From UBA6382 sp963631415 (GTDB lineage: Bacteria > Bacteroidota > Bacteroidia > Bacteroidales > Bacteroidaceae), in the NCBI GenBank assembly GCA_963631415.1, contig CAVGQS010000145.1, forward strand, positions 1 to 5,657: 5,657 nt of DNA, given 5' to 3'. Every line of letters starts with the position of its first letter. The stretch's first letter is position 1. The translations under genes and the position numbers were made by a program. Below are positions 1 to 5,473 of this stretch, in pieces. Below the pieces are notes generated by a model. That model searched no databases and was not told where the DNA came from. It saw nothing but the letters and a program-made list of their open reading frames with translations.

Positions 1-94
1 TCAAAGCCTTTTTTGTGCGATTATCTTCCGAAATTATCTAAATCCGAAACTTGAGACTACTAATACAACACACACATAAAAATATTTACAGACT
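1..94. other. Non-coding leader upstream of the plus-strand operon
   Basis: This AT-rich stretch lies before the first gene and presumably carries the operon promoter. I do not see a convincing Bacteroidetes -7 box (TAnnTTTG). The nearest arrangement is TTG at 13-15, then 19 nt, then TATCTAAA at 35-42, which keeps the TA but matches only one base of TTTG. The 25 bases before the first ATG are A-rich without a Shine-Dalgarno sequence, as is common in this phylum. The T-run at 9-14 could be the tail of a terminator for a gene to the left, but the window edge prevents a check. Confidence 0.4.
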
Positions 95-331
95 ATGACA
101 CACGGGCACGAAGTGCTCCACATGATGGAGGGCAACAGCTACGCTACTAAGCAGCAGCTCATTGACGCAATAATCGGGCAGTTTGGCCCCGACGAACTGT
201 TCTACACCTGCTCGGCAGAGGGGATGACCGCCGCCGAACTGGTGGACTTTCTGGAGGCGCGCGGCAAGTTTATGCCGGCAGCCGGGGACGACGACTTCAC
301 GGTCGACGTAACAAAAATCTGCAACCACTAG
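95..331 (+). CDS. yecH: YecH-family (DUF2492) putative metal-binding protein
   Basis: This is a 78-residue cytoplasmic protein, full length for the YecH/DUF2492 family. Recognisable landmarks are the N-terminal HGHEVLHMM (residues 3-11), the central FYTCSAEGMTAAELVDFL (36-53, with Cys39), GKFMPA (57-62), and a C-terminal KICNH with Cys76 and His78. The His/Cys pairs at both ends plus Cys39 are the likely metal ligands. That role comes from the family's naming; I know of no defined biochemical function. The ATG at 95 is chosen because the family motif starts two residues later. It is the first gene of the operon, and 64 bp separate it from the next likely start. There is no signal peptide. Confidence 0.88.
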   Translation: MTHGHEVLHMMEGNSYATKQQLIDAIIGQFGPDELFYTCSAEGMTAAELVDFLEARGKFMPAAGDDDFTVDVTKICNH

Positions 332-395
332 ACGAGTGGACGGCCATGAGGCATCGCGCGACCGGGACCAGGTTGAAAATCACAGAACAGCAATC

Positions 396-647
396 ATGCA
401 AGACTGGCAGGACTACTCCGAACTCTGGGCGCTGAAGGACGCCATCACCACCGCGGTGGAAGCCAACGGCTATGAGGTGTGGGACATAAGGCAGGGCACA
501 GGCGCGCTCCGCGTAGAGCTGGACCGCCACCTCTCCGACGACCAGATGAGCGCCCTCTGCTGCCAGTTCCCGCTCTCCGCCGACTACGACGGAGAAGGGG
601 TGCACGGCTCCACCTTCACTCTCTACACCGACAACAGAAGAAAATAA
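396..647 (+). CDS. Small orphan protein of unknown function (83 aa)
   Basis: I do not recognise this protein. From the ATG at 396 it is 83 residues, acidic in its first half, with no signal peptide or membrane segment. It reads like a small alpha/beta domain: a helix-prone start (YSELWALKDAITTAVEANG), a strand-like YEVWDIRQGTGALRVELD, then a segment with a Cys-Cys pair (SALCCQFPL) and a final strand (STFTLYTD). The frame stays open back to a GTG at 336. The extra 20 residues are highly charged and unstructured-looking, so I prefer the ATG. Codon use matches its neighbours, it reads in the operon direction, and it stops 6 bp before the hydrolase gene, which support a real gene. The role is unknown. 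Confidence 0.65.
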   Translation: MQDWQDYSELWALKDAITTAVEANGYEVWDIRQGTGALRVELDRHLSDDQMSALCCQFPLSADYDGEGVHGSTFTLYTDNRRK

Positions 648-653
648 GGATCT

Positions 654-1247
654 ATGAAGAAGGTACTGTTTCTGCACGGTTTCTACGCCTCTGGCAGTTG
701 TCCGCTGGCCGCAGCCCTGCGCGAAGGACTGGCAGACACGGCCGTGGTATTGTCGCCCGACCTGCCCCGCCGCCCCAAGGAGGCGCTGGCCTTCATAGAG
801 AGCGTCTGCGGGCGCGAGCGCCCCGACCTGCTTGTGGGCAACAGCTGCGGCTCCTTCTACGCTCAGATTGTCGCCAACAAACTCGCCATCCCTGCCCTGC
901 TCGGCAATCCGCACCTGGAGATGACAGCCTTCCTGAGCGAGCGCATCGGCAAGCACGAGTACAAGTCGCCGCGCACGGACGGCAAGCAGGAACTGGTCAT
1001 CGACGAAGCCTTGGCAGACGAGTTCCGCGAACTGCAGAGCCGTCAGTTCGACAACATCTCGGAGTCCATGGCCGACAAGATTTGGGGCATCTTCGGAGAG
1101 CAGGACACGCTGGCGCACTACGAGCCGGTGTTCCTCCAGCACTACCACCATTCGTTCCGCTTCCCCGGCGGCCACACCCCGACGCCCGAAGAGGCGAAGA
1201 AATACTACGTGCCGCTCGCCAAGGAGATGCTGAAGCAATTCTCGTAA
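654..1247 (+). CDS. YqiA/YcfP-like (UPF0227-type) alpha/beta-fold hydrolase
   Basis: This is a 197-residue cytoplasmic hydrolase, about the usual length for the YqiA/YcfP group. It opens with the strand-loop MKKVLFLHGF (oxyanion-hole HGF at 8-10). The nucleophile elbow is GNSCG at 62-66 with Ser64, the acid is probably Asp151 in GEQD, and the base is probably His174 in PGGHTP, so the triad looks intact. E. coli YqiA is reported to be an esterase; the natural substrate here is unknown. The elbow GNSCGSFYA differs from the GSSLGGYYA I recall for YqiA, so this is a related branch rather than a clear orthologue. AAGGA at 646-650 overlaps the upstream stop and lies only 3 nt from the ATG, an unusually short spacing. 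Confidence 0.85.
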   Translation: MKKVLFLHGFYASGSCPLAAALREGLADTAVVLSPDLPRRPKEALAFIESVCGRERPDLLVGNSCGSFYAQIVANKLAIPALLGNPHLEMTAFLSERIGKHEYKSPRTDGKQELVIDEALADEFRELQSRQFDNISESMADKIWGIFGEQDTLAHYEPVFLQHYHHSFRFPGGHTPTPEEAKKYYVPLAKEMLKQFS

Positions 1248-1259
1248 ACCACCAAGTCC

Positions 1260-1673
1260 ATGATACAGCAAACCACATTCCGCCTGACGGCAAAGCGCCG
1301 CGGCTGCCACCTCGTCACCCGCGAGGTGATGCAGCACTTGCCTGCGCCGCTGCCAAAGGCGGGACTGCTCAACCTATTCGTGCAGCACACCTCGTGCGCG
1401 CTCACCATTAACGAAAACGCCGACCCCGACGTGCGCCGCGACATGGAGGAGATAATGAACCGCCTGGTGAAGGAGGGCGAGCCATACTACCGCCACACGC
1501 TCGAAGGGGACGACGACATGCCCGCCCACGCCAAGAGCTCACTCTTCGGCGTGAGCCTGACCATACCCATCACCAACGGGCGCCTCAACCTCGGCACATG
1601 GCAGGGCATCTACCTCTGCGAGTTCCGCGACTACGGCGGCGAGCGGACGATAGTGGCCACGATATACGAGTAA
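1260..1673 (+). CDS. yjbQ: YjbQ family (UPF0047) protein, secondary thiamine-phosphate synthase type
   Basis: This is a 137-residue protein, full length for the family. It carries the diagnostic blocks in order: QHTSCALTINENADPDVRRD (42-61), YRHTLEGDDDMPAH (77-90), AKSSLFG (91-97), and LGTWQGIYLCEFRD (111-124). The conserved His43, His79, Asp84-86 and His90 are presumed active-site or metal residues. Family members are annotated as secondary thiamine-phosphate synthase because E. coli YjbQ showed weak activity of that kind; the main physiological role remains unsettled. The ATG at 1260 is 12 bp after the hydrolase stop. No other thiamine gene is in the window, so a dedicated thiamine role is not supported by context. 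Confidence 0.93.
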   Translation: MIQQTTFRLTAKRRGCHLVTREVMQHLPAPLPKAGLLNLFVQHTSCALTINENADPDVRRDMEEIMNRLVKEGEPYYRHTLEGDDDMPAHAKSSLFGVSLTIPITNGRLNLGTWQGIYLCEFRDYGGERTIVATIYE

Positions 1674-1685
1674 AACGCTACGACA

Positions 1686-2231
1686 ATGAAAGAAATAAGA
1701 ATAGACGTAACCAAGCAGACAAAAGAGGAAGTGGCGCTGGCGGCACACTACTCCAAACTGGTGCACCAGTTCAACCAAGCCGAACCGCTCTCCGAGGACT
1801 GGTGGAGGCTGCAAAAGGAAATCTTCAAAGGCAAAATCGGCGAAGGCTCGCGGGTGATGTCGCCCCTCACTGCCGTGCGCCCCAACGAGGTGACCATCGG
1901 CAACAACGTGGTGGTGATGAACGGCTGCCTCATGATGTCGGCAGGCACCATCACAATCGACGATGACGTGCGCATTGCCGCCAACACGCAGCTCATCAGC
2001 AACAACCACGACCCCTACAATCGCGACGTGATAACCTGCAAGTCAGTCCACATCTGCAAAGGGGCATGGGTGGGTGCCGGAAGCACCATCCTGCCGGGCG
2101 TCACAGTGGGCAAATATGCCATTGTCGGCGCGTCGTCCGTCGTGACCAAAGACGTGCCCGACTATGCGGTGGCGGTAGGCAATCCTGCCAGGGTCATCAA
2201 GTATCTTGACAAGGACAAGTTTGAGGAATGA
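1686..2231 (+). CDS. Hexapeptide-repeat sugar O-acetyltransferase (maltose/galactoside acetyltransferase type)
   Basis: This is a 181-residue acyl-CoA-dependent transferase of the left-handed beta-helix class (LbH_MAT/NodL/LacA-like). After a helical N-terminal part (1-50) come hexapeptide turns: IGNNVVVMNG (71-80), ITIDDDVRIAAN (89-100), WVGAGSTILPGVTVGKYAIVGASSVVTKDVP, and the terminal GNPARVIKYL (165-174). His108 in SNNHDP is the expected catalytic base. The N-terminal part lacks a clear match to the usual maltose-acetyltransferase cap, so the acceptor cannot be named. The enzyme is expected to be cytoplasmic and trimeric. It starts 12 bp after yjbQ, in the same operon, and the ATG has no good Shine-Dalgarno sequence. 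Confidence 0.9.
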   Translation: MKEIRIDVTKQTKEEVALAAHYSKLVHQFNQAEPLSEDWWRLQKEIFKGKIGEGSRVMSPLTAVRPNEVTIGNNVVVMNGCLMMSAGTITIDDDVRIAANTQLISNNHDPYNRDVITCKSVHICKGAWVGAGSTILPGVTVGKYAIVGASSVVTKDVPDYAVAVGNPARVIKYLDKDKFEE

Positions 2232-2259
2232 CAGCGTGCAGCAATAACCCGTGTGCAAA

Positions 2260-2355
2260 ATGAAGAACTTAATGCCAAATGGAGGCATACCGCGCAGCAC
2301 ACTCCTGGTGATGGCAGCCACCATTGTTTTCAGCAGCAAAATCAATACGCGGTGA
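2260..2355 (+). CDS. Possible 31-residue membrane or leader peptide
   Basis: This short ORF lies in the longest gap of the operon (2232-2354). The product begins MKNLMP, has Lys2 and Arg12 before a hydrophobic run TLLVMAATIVF (14-24), and ends in polar KINTR, so it resembles a signal anchor or single-pass membrane peptide. Its TGA (2353-2355) overlaps the lipoprotein ATG (2355-2357) as TGATG, the classic arrangement for coupled translation. The IPRSTLLVM portion also recalls the first transmembrane segment of MFS transporters, so it could instead be a remnant of a lost gene. It could also be chance. No strong ribosome binding site is visible. Confidence 0.35.
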   Translation: MKNLMPNGGIPRSTLLVMAATIVFSSKINTR

Positions 2356-2669
2356 TGAAAGCCAAACTAACAGCACTGGCCCTCGCCTTGTCCCTCTCCT
2401 CCTGCTATTCGGTGATGCCAATATCCGCCCCGAAGGCTGAGGCGGCGAGCGAGGCAAGCGGCAAGACGGTCATCGTATACTACGACTCGGCGGTCGGCAC
2501 AGCCGCCATCGAGAAGTTCATTTCGAAGAACAACATCGAGGTGCTCTACCGCTACGCCAACATACACGGCTACGCGCTAAGGCTGCAAGACGAGAAGCAG
2601 CGCGCGGCGCTCAAAAAGACAAAAGGCGTCCTGTCGGTGCAGGACGACAAGGTGATGCAATTACATTAG
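2355..2669 (+). CDS. Small lipoprotein with a free-standing inhibitor-I9-like domain
   Basis: From the ATG at 2355 the product is 104 residues. Residues 1-16 form a lipoprotein signal peptide (Lys2, Lys4, hydrophobic core, lipobox LSSC) with acylated Cys17. Residues 18-35 are an Ala/Ser/Pro linker. Residues 36-104 resemble the subtilisin-propeptide/inhibitor I9 fold: strand KTVIVYYD, helix AAIEKFISKNN, then YANIHGYALRLQDEKQRAALKKTKGVLSVQDDKVMQ, which matches the family pattern NGFAAxLxxExxxxLxxxPGVxSVExD. No protease domain follows, so it may be a stand-alone inhibitor or chaperone, as fungal I9 inhibitors are. The residues after Cys17 lack the acidic surface-export signal, suggesting a periplasm-facing anchor. 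The frame is open back to a GTG at 2253, but that start would bury the signal peptide 34 residues in. Confidence 0.78.
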   Translation: MKAKLTALALALSLSSCYSVMPISAPKAEAASEASGKTVIVYYDSAVGTAAIEKFISKNNIEVLYRYANIHGYALRLQDEKQRAALKKTKGVLSVQDDKVMQLH

Positions 2670-2672
2670 ATA

Positions 2673-3362
2673 ATGGAACTCACGGAAGCAATAAGGACAA
2701 GGCATAGCGTAAGAAAATTCTTGCACAAGCCGCTAAGCGAAGACACTGTCGCTGCGCTCAAGACAGAGATTGACGATTGCAACCAGCTCGGCAACCTCCA
2801 CATACAGCTGGTGCTTAACGAGCCGAAAGCTTTCGCCGGCCTCGCCTCCTACGGGCAGTTCAAGGGCGTGGAGAACTACCTGGTCATGGCAGGCGAGAAG
2901 GCTGACGGCCTGGAAGAGCGCATCGGCTATTTTGGAGAGTGTCTTGTTCTGCGCGCCCAATGCCTGGGTCTCAACACCTGCTGGGTTGGCCTGACCTACA
3001 AGAAAGTACCCTCCGCCTTTTCGCTCCGGGACAACGAAAAGGTGGTGTGCATGATTGCTCTGGGCTACGGCGAGACGCAAGGCGCGGCTCGCAAAAGCAA
3101 GGCAATCAGCGATGTGAGCAATGCCGGCGGCGACTCCCCCGAGTGGTTCAGGCGGGGCGTCGAGGCAGCCCTGCTGGCGCCAACGGCAATAAACCAGCAG
3201 AAATTCTTCTTCAAACTAACCGGCCAGCCAGCAGAAAGCGGCAAAGCCGTAGTGGAGGCCAAGCGCCTCTTCTCGATGGTCGGCTACACAAAGACAGACC
3301 TCGGCATTGCCAAGCAGCACTTCGAAATAGCTGCCGGCAAGGACAACTTTGAGTGGAAATAA
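2673..3362 (+). CDS. Nitroreductase-family FMN oxidoreductase (TM1586 type)
   Basis: This is a 229-residue cytoplasmic flavoprotein of the nitroreductase superfamily, close to the TM1586_NiRdase form in which one chain contains two half-domains. N-terminal RTRHSVRKF (8-16) is the FMN phosphate-binding block. YFGECLVLRAQCLGLNTCWVG (86-106) is the typical central helix and turn. ALGYGE (129-134) ends the first half, and LLAPTAINQQ (167-176) is the second conserved block. The physiological substrate cannot be named; such proteins use NAD(P)H to reduce nitroaromatics, quinones or flavins. The ATG sits 3 bp after the lipoprotein stop, so the two genes are almost certainly cotranscribed. Confidence 0.9.
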   Translation: MELTEAIRTRHSVRKFLHKPLSEDTVAALKTEIDDCNQLGNLHIQLVLNEPKAFAGLASYGQFKGVENYLVMAGEKADGLEERIGYFGECLVLRAQCLGLNTCWVGLTYKKVPSAFSLRDNEKVVCMIALGYGETQGAARKSKAISDVSNAGGDSPEWFRRGVEAALLAPTAINQQKFFFKLTGQPAESGKAVVEAKRLFSMVGYTKTDLGIAKQHFEIAAGKDNFEWK

Positions 3363-3365
3363 ACC

Positions 3366-3815
3366 GTGTCGGAGGAGAAATACATAGAGCAGTCGCTGTT
3401 TACCGAAGAGGAAATGCGCACGACTCCGCCGCCGGAACCTAAAGCCTGCGACCTCACTGGCCTGTTCGGCAGGCTGGCCCAGTCCGCCTTCCGCAGCCGT
3501 TTCCGCCTCTCGCAGAAAGACCGCGACTACATCTCAGCCAAGGGCCTCGCCACCATTCGCCGTCACGCCAGCGACTTCGTAGCCAAGCGCCTCGCCCCTG
3601 CCGTGATACCCAACGACGGCAAGCAGACCCCCATGCGCGGCCACCCCGTCTTCCTCGCCCAGCACGCCACCGCCTGCTGCTGCCGCGGCTGCTTCGCCAA
3701 GTGGCACCACATACCCGCCGGCAGACAGCTGACCGCCGAAGAGCAGGCCTACGCCGTCAGCGTCCTCATGGCGTGGATAGAGCAGCAGCTGAAAGAGAAG
3801 AAAGACAGAATTTAG
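3366..3815 (+). CDS. DUF4186 domain protein
   Basis: This is a 149-residue protein with a variable acidic N-terminus (1-40) and a DUF4186 core. The core shows FRSRFRLSQKDRDYI (42-56), KRLAPAVIPNDGKQTPMRGHPVF (74-96), and AQHATACCCRGCFAKWHHIP (98-117). The cluster His93, His100, Cys104-106, Cys109, His114 and His115 suggests a bound metal. This is inferred from the residues, since the family has no known function to me. The GTG at 3366, 3 bp after the nitroreductase stop, is taken as the start. The next in-frame ATG, at 3414, would still keep the core. It is the last gene of the operon, and no terminator hairpin is visible in the 15 bp to the converging ATPase gene. Confidence 0.9.
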   Translation: MSEEKYIEQSLFTEEEMRTTPPPEPKACDLTGLFGRLAQSAFRSRFRLSQKDRDYISAKGLATIRRHASDFVAKRLAPAVIPNDGKQTPMRGHPVFLAQHATACCCRGCFAKWHHIPAGRQLTAEEQAYAVSVLMAWIEQQLKEKKDRI

Positions 3816-3830
3816 CTCGCCAAGCCTGCG

Positions 3831-5003
3831 TCAATAGTTGAATCCGAACGTCCAAAGAGGGAGAATGTTGCCGAAGCCTGTCTCGATGTCGTCCTTCACC
3901 ACATACCCCTCGGCGGCTCCTGCCAGTTGCTTCTGGCCTTTGTTCTTTCCTCCCACTTCAAAGGTTTTGCCTTCTATCAGGAAGTCGGAAACAGGTGAGT
4001 TGGTCACGTTGTGGTTCAGCCGCATCTGGTTGAAGAAGAAAGTCTCTCTGATGTTGCCAATCTCGGGGCTGTCGGAGGAGAGCGCAAAAGCCAAGTTGGT
4101 ATTGTCTAGGTAGAGCTTACTTGCCTTGCCAAGGCTGCGGACTCCTTTGGTGGACTCGCGAAGCGTGGCTATAAGTCCTGCACGATTCATGAGGTCGAGG
4201 TAGTCCGGCAAGTTGTTGCGGTCCGCCTTGATGCTGGTCGCAATCGTCGTCATATTGGGCTTGAAAGGCACGCTGTCAGCCACCACCTGCATCAGCTCTT
4301 TCAGTTTTCGTGAAACGGCCACAGAGTAGTTGGCGTATTGCGGAATGTCTGCTTCCAAGACCATGCTTACCATTTGGTTCAGTCGCATGCTGAACCCCAT
4401 CTCTTTGTAGAACGGATAATACCCGTGTTGCAGATAGTCGGCAAAGAGGGGCAGAGGATGACCGATGGTGCCGAGCACGTCAACCTTGCCAGACACTATT
4501 TGTTCGAGGGAATAGACGGGCAAGTCATATCCCATCTCCATATTGAGAAATTCTCGGAACGATAACCCTTGCATGTAATAGACCAGGACTCGCCTGCTTA
4601 GGTCAGACGAACCTTTGTAAATGTCGAGCACTGAAGAACCGGTAAAGACCACGTGCAGGTCGGGAAGATTGTCGTAAATCATCTTCAGTTCGGTGGACCA
4701 GCCCCTATATTTGTGGACTTCGTCAATGAAGAGATGTTTGCCGCCCATCTGAGCGAACTGAACGGCCGTGTTGAACAGAGTATGTGAGGAGAAATAGACA
4801 GACTCAGCACTCACGTAGAGAGTGTCATCGGTGCCGAGATTCAACTTGATGTACTGCAACAGCAAGGTCGTCTTGCCCACACCCCGCGGGCCGACGAGCG
4901 CAGTCATCCTGTTCTCCCAAGGAAGAATGTGGTACATGTATCTCAGAAACTTCGTGTCTGTACGCACAACAAGCGAGTCCGACAGTTGCTTTAGTAGCTG
5001 CAT
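3831..5003 (-). CDS. AAA_14 / DUF4143 family ATPase
   Basis: This is a 390-residue ATP-binding protein of the two-part AAA_14-DUF4143 family, common in several copies in Bacteroidales genomes. The N-terminal ATPase shows Walker A GPRGVGKTT (38-46), Walker B LFIDEVHKY (91-99) and a sensor-like FTGSS (120-124). The C-terminal DUF4143 part ends in SDFLIEGKTFEVGGKNKGQ (339-357). There Asp340, Glu349 and Lys353 are spaced like a PD-(D/E)xK nuclease-like core, although activity is unproven. The cellular role of the family is not established. AAGGA lies 9 nt before the ATG, and a promoter and an inverted-repeat cluster lie just upstream. GC content is lower than in the facing operon, which may indicate separate acquisition. 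Length and motifs look intact. Confidence 0.93.
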   Translation of the reverse strand: MQLLKQLSDSLVVRTDTKFLRYMYHILPWENRMTALVGPRGVGKTTLLLQYIKLNLGTDDTLYVSAESVYFSSHTLFNTAVQFAQMGGKHLFIDEVHKYRGWSTELKMIYDNLPDLHVVFTGSSVLDIYKGSSDLSRRVLVYYMQGLSFREFLNMEMGYDLPVYSLEQIVSGKVDVLGTIGHPLPLFADYLQHGYYPFYKEMGFSMRLNQMVSMVLEADIPQYANYSVAVSRKLKELMQVVADSVPFKPNMTTIATSIKADRNNLPDYLDLMNRAGLIATLRESTKGVRSLGKASKLYLDNTNLAFALSSDSPEIGNIRETFFFNQMRLNHNVTNSPVSDFLIEGKTFEVGGKNKGQKQLAGAAEGYVVKDDIETGFGNILPLWTFGFNY

Positions 5004-5012
5004 AATGGTCTA

Positions 5013-5017
5013 TCCTT
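5013..5017 (-). promoter_or_regulatory. Shine-Dalgarno sequence of the ATPase gene
   Basis: On the minus strand AAAGGA precedes the ATG at 5003, with 9 nt between AAGGA and the start codon. This good spacing supports the chosen start. It stands out because most plus-strand genes here lack such a site. Confidence 0.6.
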
Positions 5018-5027
5018 TGATTATCCA

Positions 5028-5148
5028 ACTGCAAATATAGCGGATTTGCGGTAAAAACACCGCAAGATTGAGTGATATTTGCGGTAAATTTACTGCAAAA
5101 TAGGCGAGACTTGTTGAGAAGAACCAACAAAGTTGGACTTATTTGCGG
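5028..5148. promoter_or_regulatory. Cluster of TTTGC(G/A)GT half-sites, candidate operator
   Basis: The half-site TTTGC(G/A)GT occurs on the plus strand at 5045-5052 and 5078-5085, and on the minus strand at 5028-5035 and 5092-5099. One more minus-strand copy lacks its first T (5059-5065), and a weaker plus-strand match (TTTGCGG) is at 5142-5148. TTGCGGT (5046-5052) pairs perfectly with ACCGCAA (5059-5065) across a 6-nt spacer. Positions 5078-5099 form a 22-bp palindrome with one mismatched pair. ATTTGCGGTAAA is also a direct repeat at 5044 and 5077, 33 bp (about three helical turns) apart. The cluster covers the promoter, so binding by a dimeric regulator is the simplest inference; its identity is unknown. 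Confidence 0.6.
5032..5065 (-). promoter_or_regulatory. Promoter of the ATPase gene (Bacteroidetes type)
   Basis: On the minus strand TATATTTG (5039 down to 5032) fits the TAnnTTTG -7 box exactly. A TTG at 5065-5063 lies 23 nt upstream, at the long end of the TTG-N17-23-TAnnTTTG spacing known for this phylum. Transcription would start near 5026, giving a leader of about 20 nt. The spacer holds an inverted repeat, so binding there would block polymerase. Confidence 0.6.
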
Positions 5149-5149
5149 A

Positions 5150-5180
5150 TTTTTTGACCAAGCGCATCTCAGTCAAAAAA
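5150..5180. repeat. Inverted repeat TTTTTTGAC / GTCAAAAAA
   Basis: A perfect 9-bp inverted repeat has arms at 5150-5158 and 5172-5180 and a 13-nt loop. It could form a weak AT-rich hairpin. It is followed by A rather than T on the plus strand but gives a U-run on either transcript through its own arms, so it is a poor terminator candidate. Its function is not clear. Confidence 0.45.
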
Positions 5181-5302
5181 CAACGGCAATAACGTACCTG
5201 TCGCCACGAATAAAATACATGCTCAAAAATTGGCAATTCCGAACATTGTCTTCAAAATTTAGTGCGCAAGAAGCGTTAGTTGGTCGCAGAGAGCAATAAA
5301 GA
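5181..5302. other. Non-coding AT-rich spacer
   Basis: I see no credible gene, RNA or clear repeat in this stretch. A plus-strand reading frame crosses it (5072-5299), but it starts inside the operator cluster, has no ribosome binding site and resembles no family I know. Confidence 0.5.
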
Positions 5303-5369
5303 GCCACGAATTAAAGCGAATTTGCACGAATGTTGTTTCGGAAACGTGGGGAAAGGGCATAAACGTTGA
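5303..5369. repeat. Modular repeat, copy 1
   Basis: This copy starts with three CGAA words at exact 10-nt spacing (5307, 5317, 5327), then CGAATGTTGTTT (5327-5338), a small palindrome GTTTC-G-GAAAC (5335-5345), and GTGGGGAAAGGGCATAAACG (5346-5365). The same order of elements recurs about 208 bp downstream in diverged form (5514-5577). It is non-coding in all frames I examined. Confidence 0.6.
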
Positions 5370-5397
5370 GCGTGTTACGTTTTGCGTTATGCGATGT
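5363..5397. repeat. Five tandem 7-nt units
   Basis: Five consecutive heptamers begin at 5363, 5370, 5377, 5384 and 5391. Every unit has CG at its second and third positions. The first position is A or G and the rest is T-rich, giving a consensus close to RCGTTNT. The first unit overlaps the end of modular repeat copy 1. Confidence 0.6.
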
Positions 5398-5405
5398 GGC
5401 AACCT

Positions 5406-5431
5406 GTTCGTTAGATTCGCATGATTCGCGG
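5406..5431. repeat. TTCG words at 9-nt period, inverted to the CGAA block
   Basis: TTCG occurs at 5407, 5416 and 5425, exactly 9 nt apart, within (G/A)TTCG contexts. On the opposite strand these are CGAA words, so the block is an imperfect inverted counterpart of the CGAA series at 5304-5332. Confidence 0.5.
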
Positions 5432-5444
5432 TTTTTATATTGAA

Positions 5445-5468
5445 CACAGAAAGCACAGAACTCACAGA
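5445..5468. repeat. CACAGA repeated three times at 9-nt period
   Basis: CACAGA is present without change at 5445, 5454 and 5463, separated by variable 3-nt spacers. An A-run follows and leads into the inverted-repeat arm at 5474. Confidence 0.65.
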
Positions 5469-5473
5469 AAAAA

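Noticed and set aside
346..435. A 29-codon ORF beginning MRHRATG, superficially like the start of ribosomal protein L17
   Set aside because: The similarity is limited to a few basic residues, the rest does not match L17, and it overlaps the orphan gene.
297..1337. A 346-residue minus-strand reading frame opposite yecH, the orphan and the hydrolase
   Set aside because: It runs antisense to recognisable genes, is His/Val/Arg-rich without any motif, and is explained by high GC at third codon positions of the plus-strand genes.
479..1411. A 310-residue plus-strand frame overlapping the hydrolase gene
   Set aside because: The product is Arg/Pro/Ala-rich low-complexity sequence typical of an out-of-frame reading of GC-rich DNA, while the hydrolase frame carries an intact catalytic triad.
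3816..3830. Bidirectional terminator between the converging genes
   Set aside because: The 15-bp gap shows no stem with a T-run; termination must lie inside a coding region or be factor dependent.
5072..5299. A 75-residue plus-strand frame in the region right of the ATPase
   Set aside because: It begins within the operator palindrome, has no ribosome binding site and no recognisable domain; the DNA is AT-rich non-coding.
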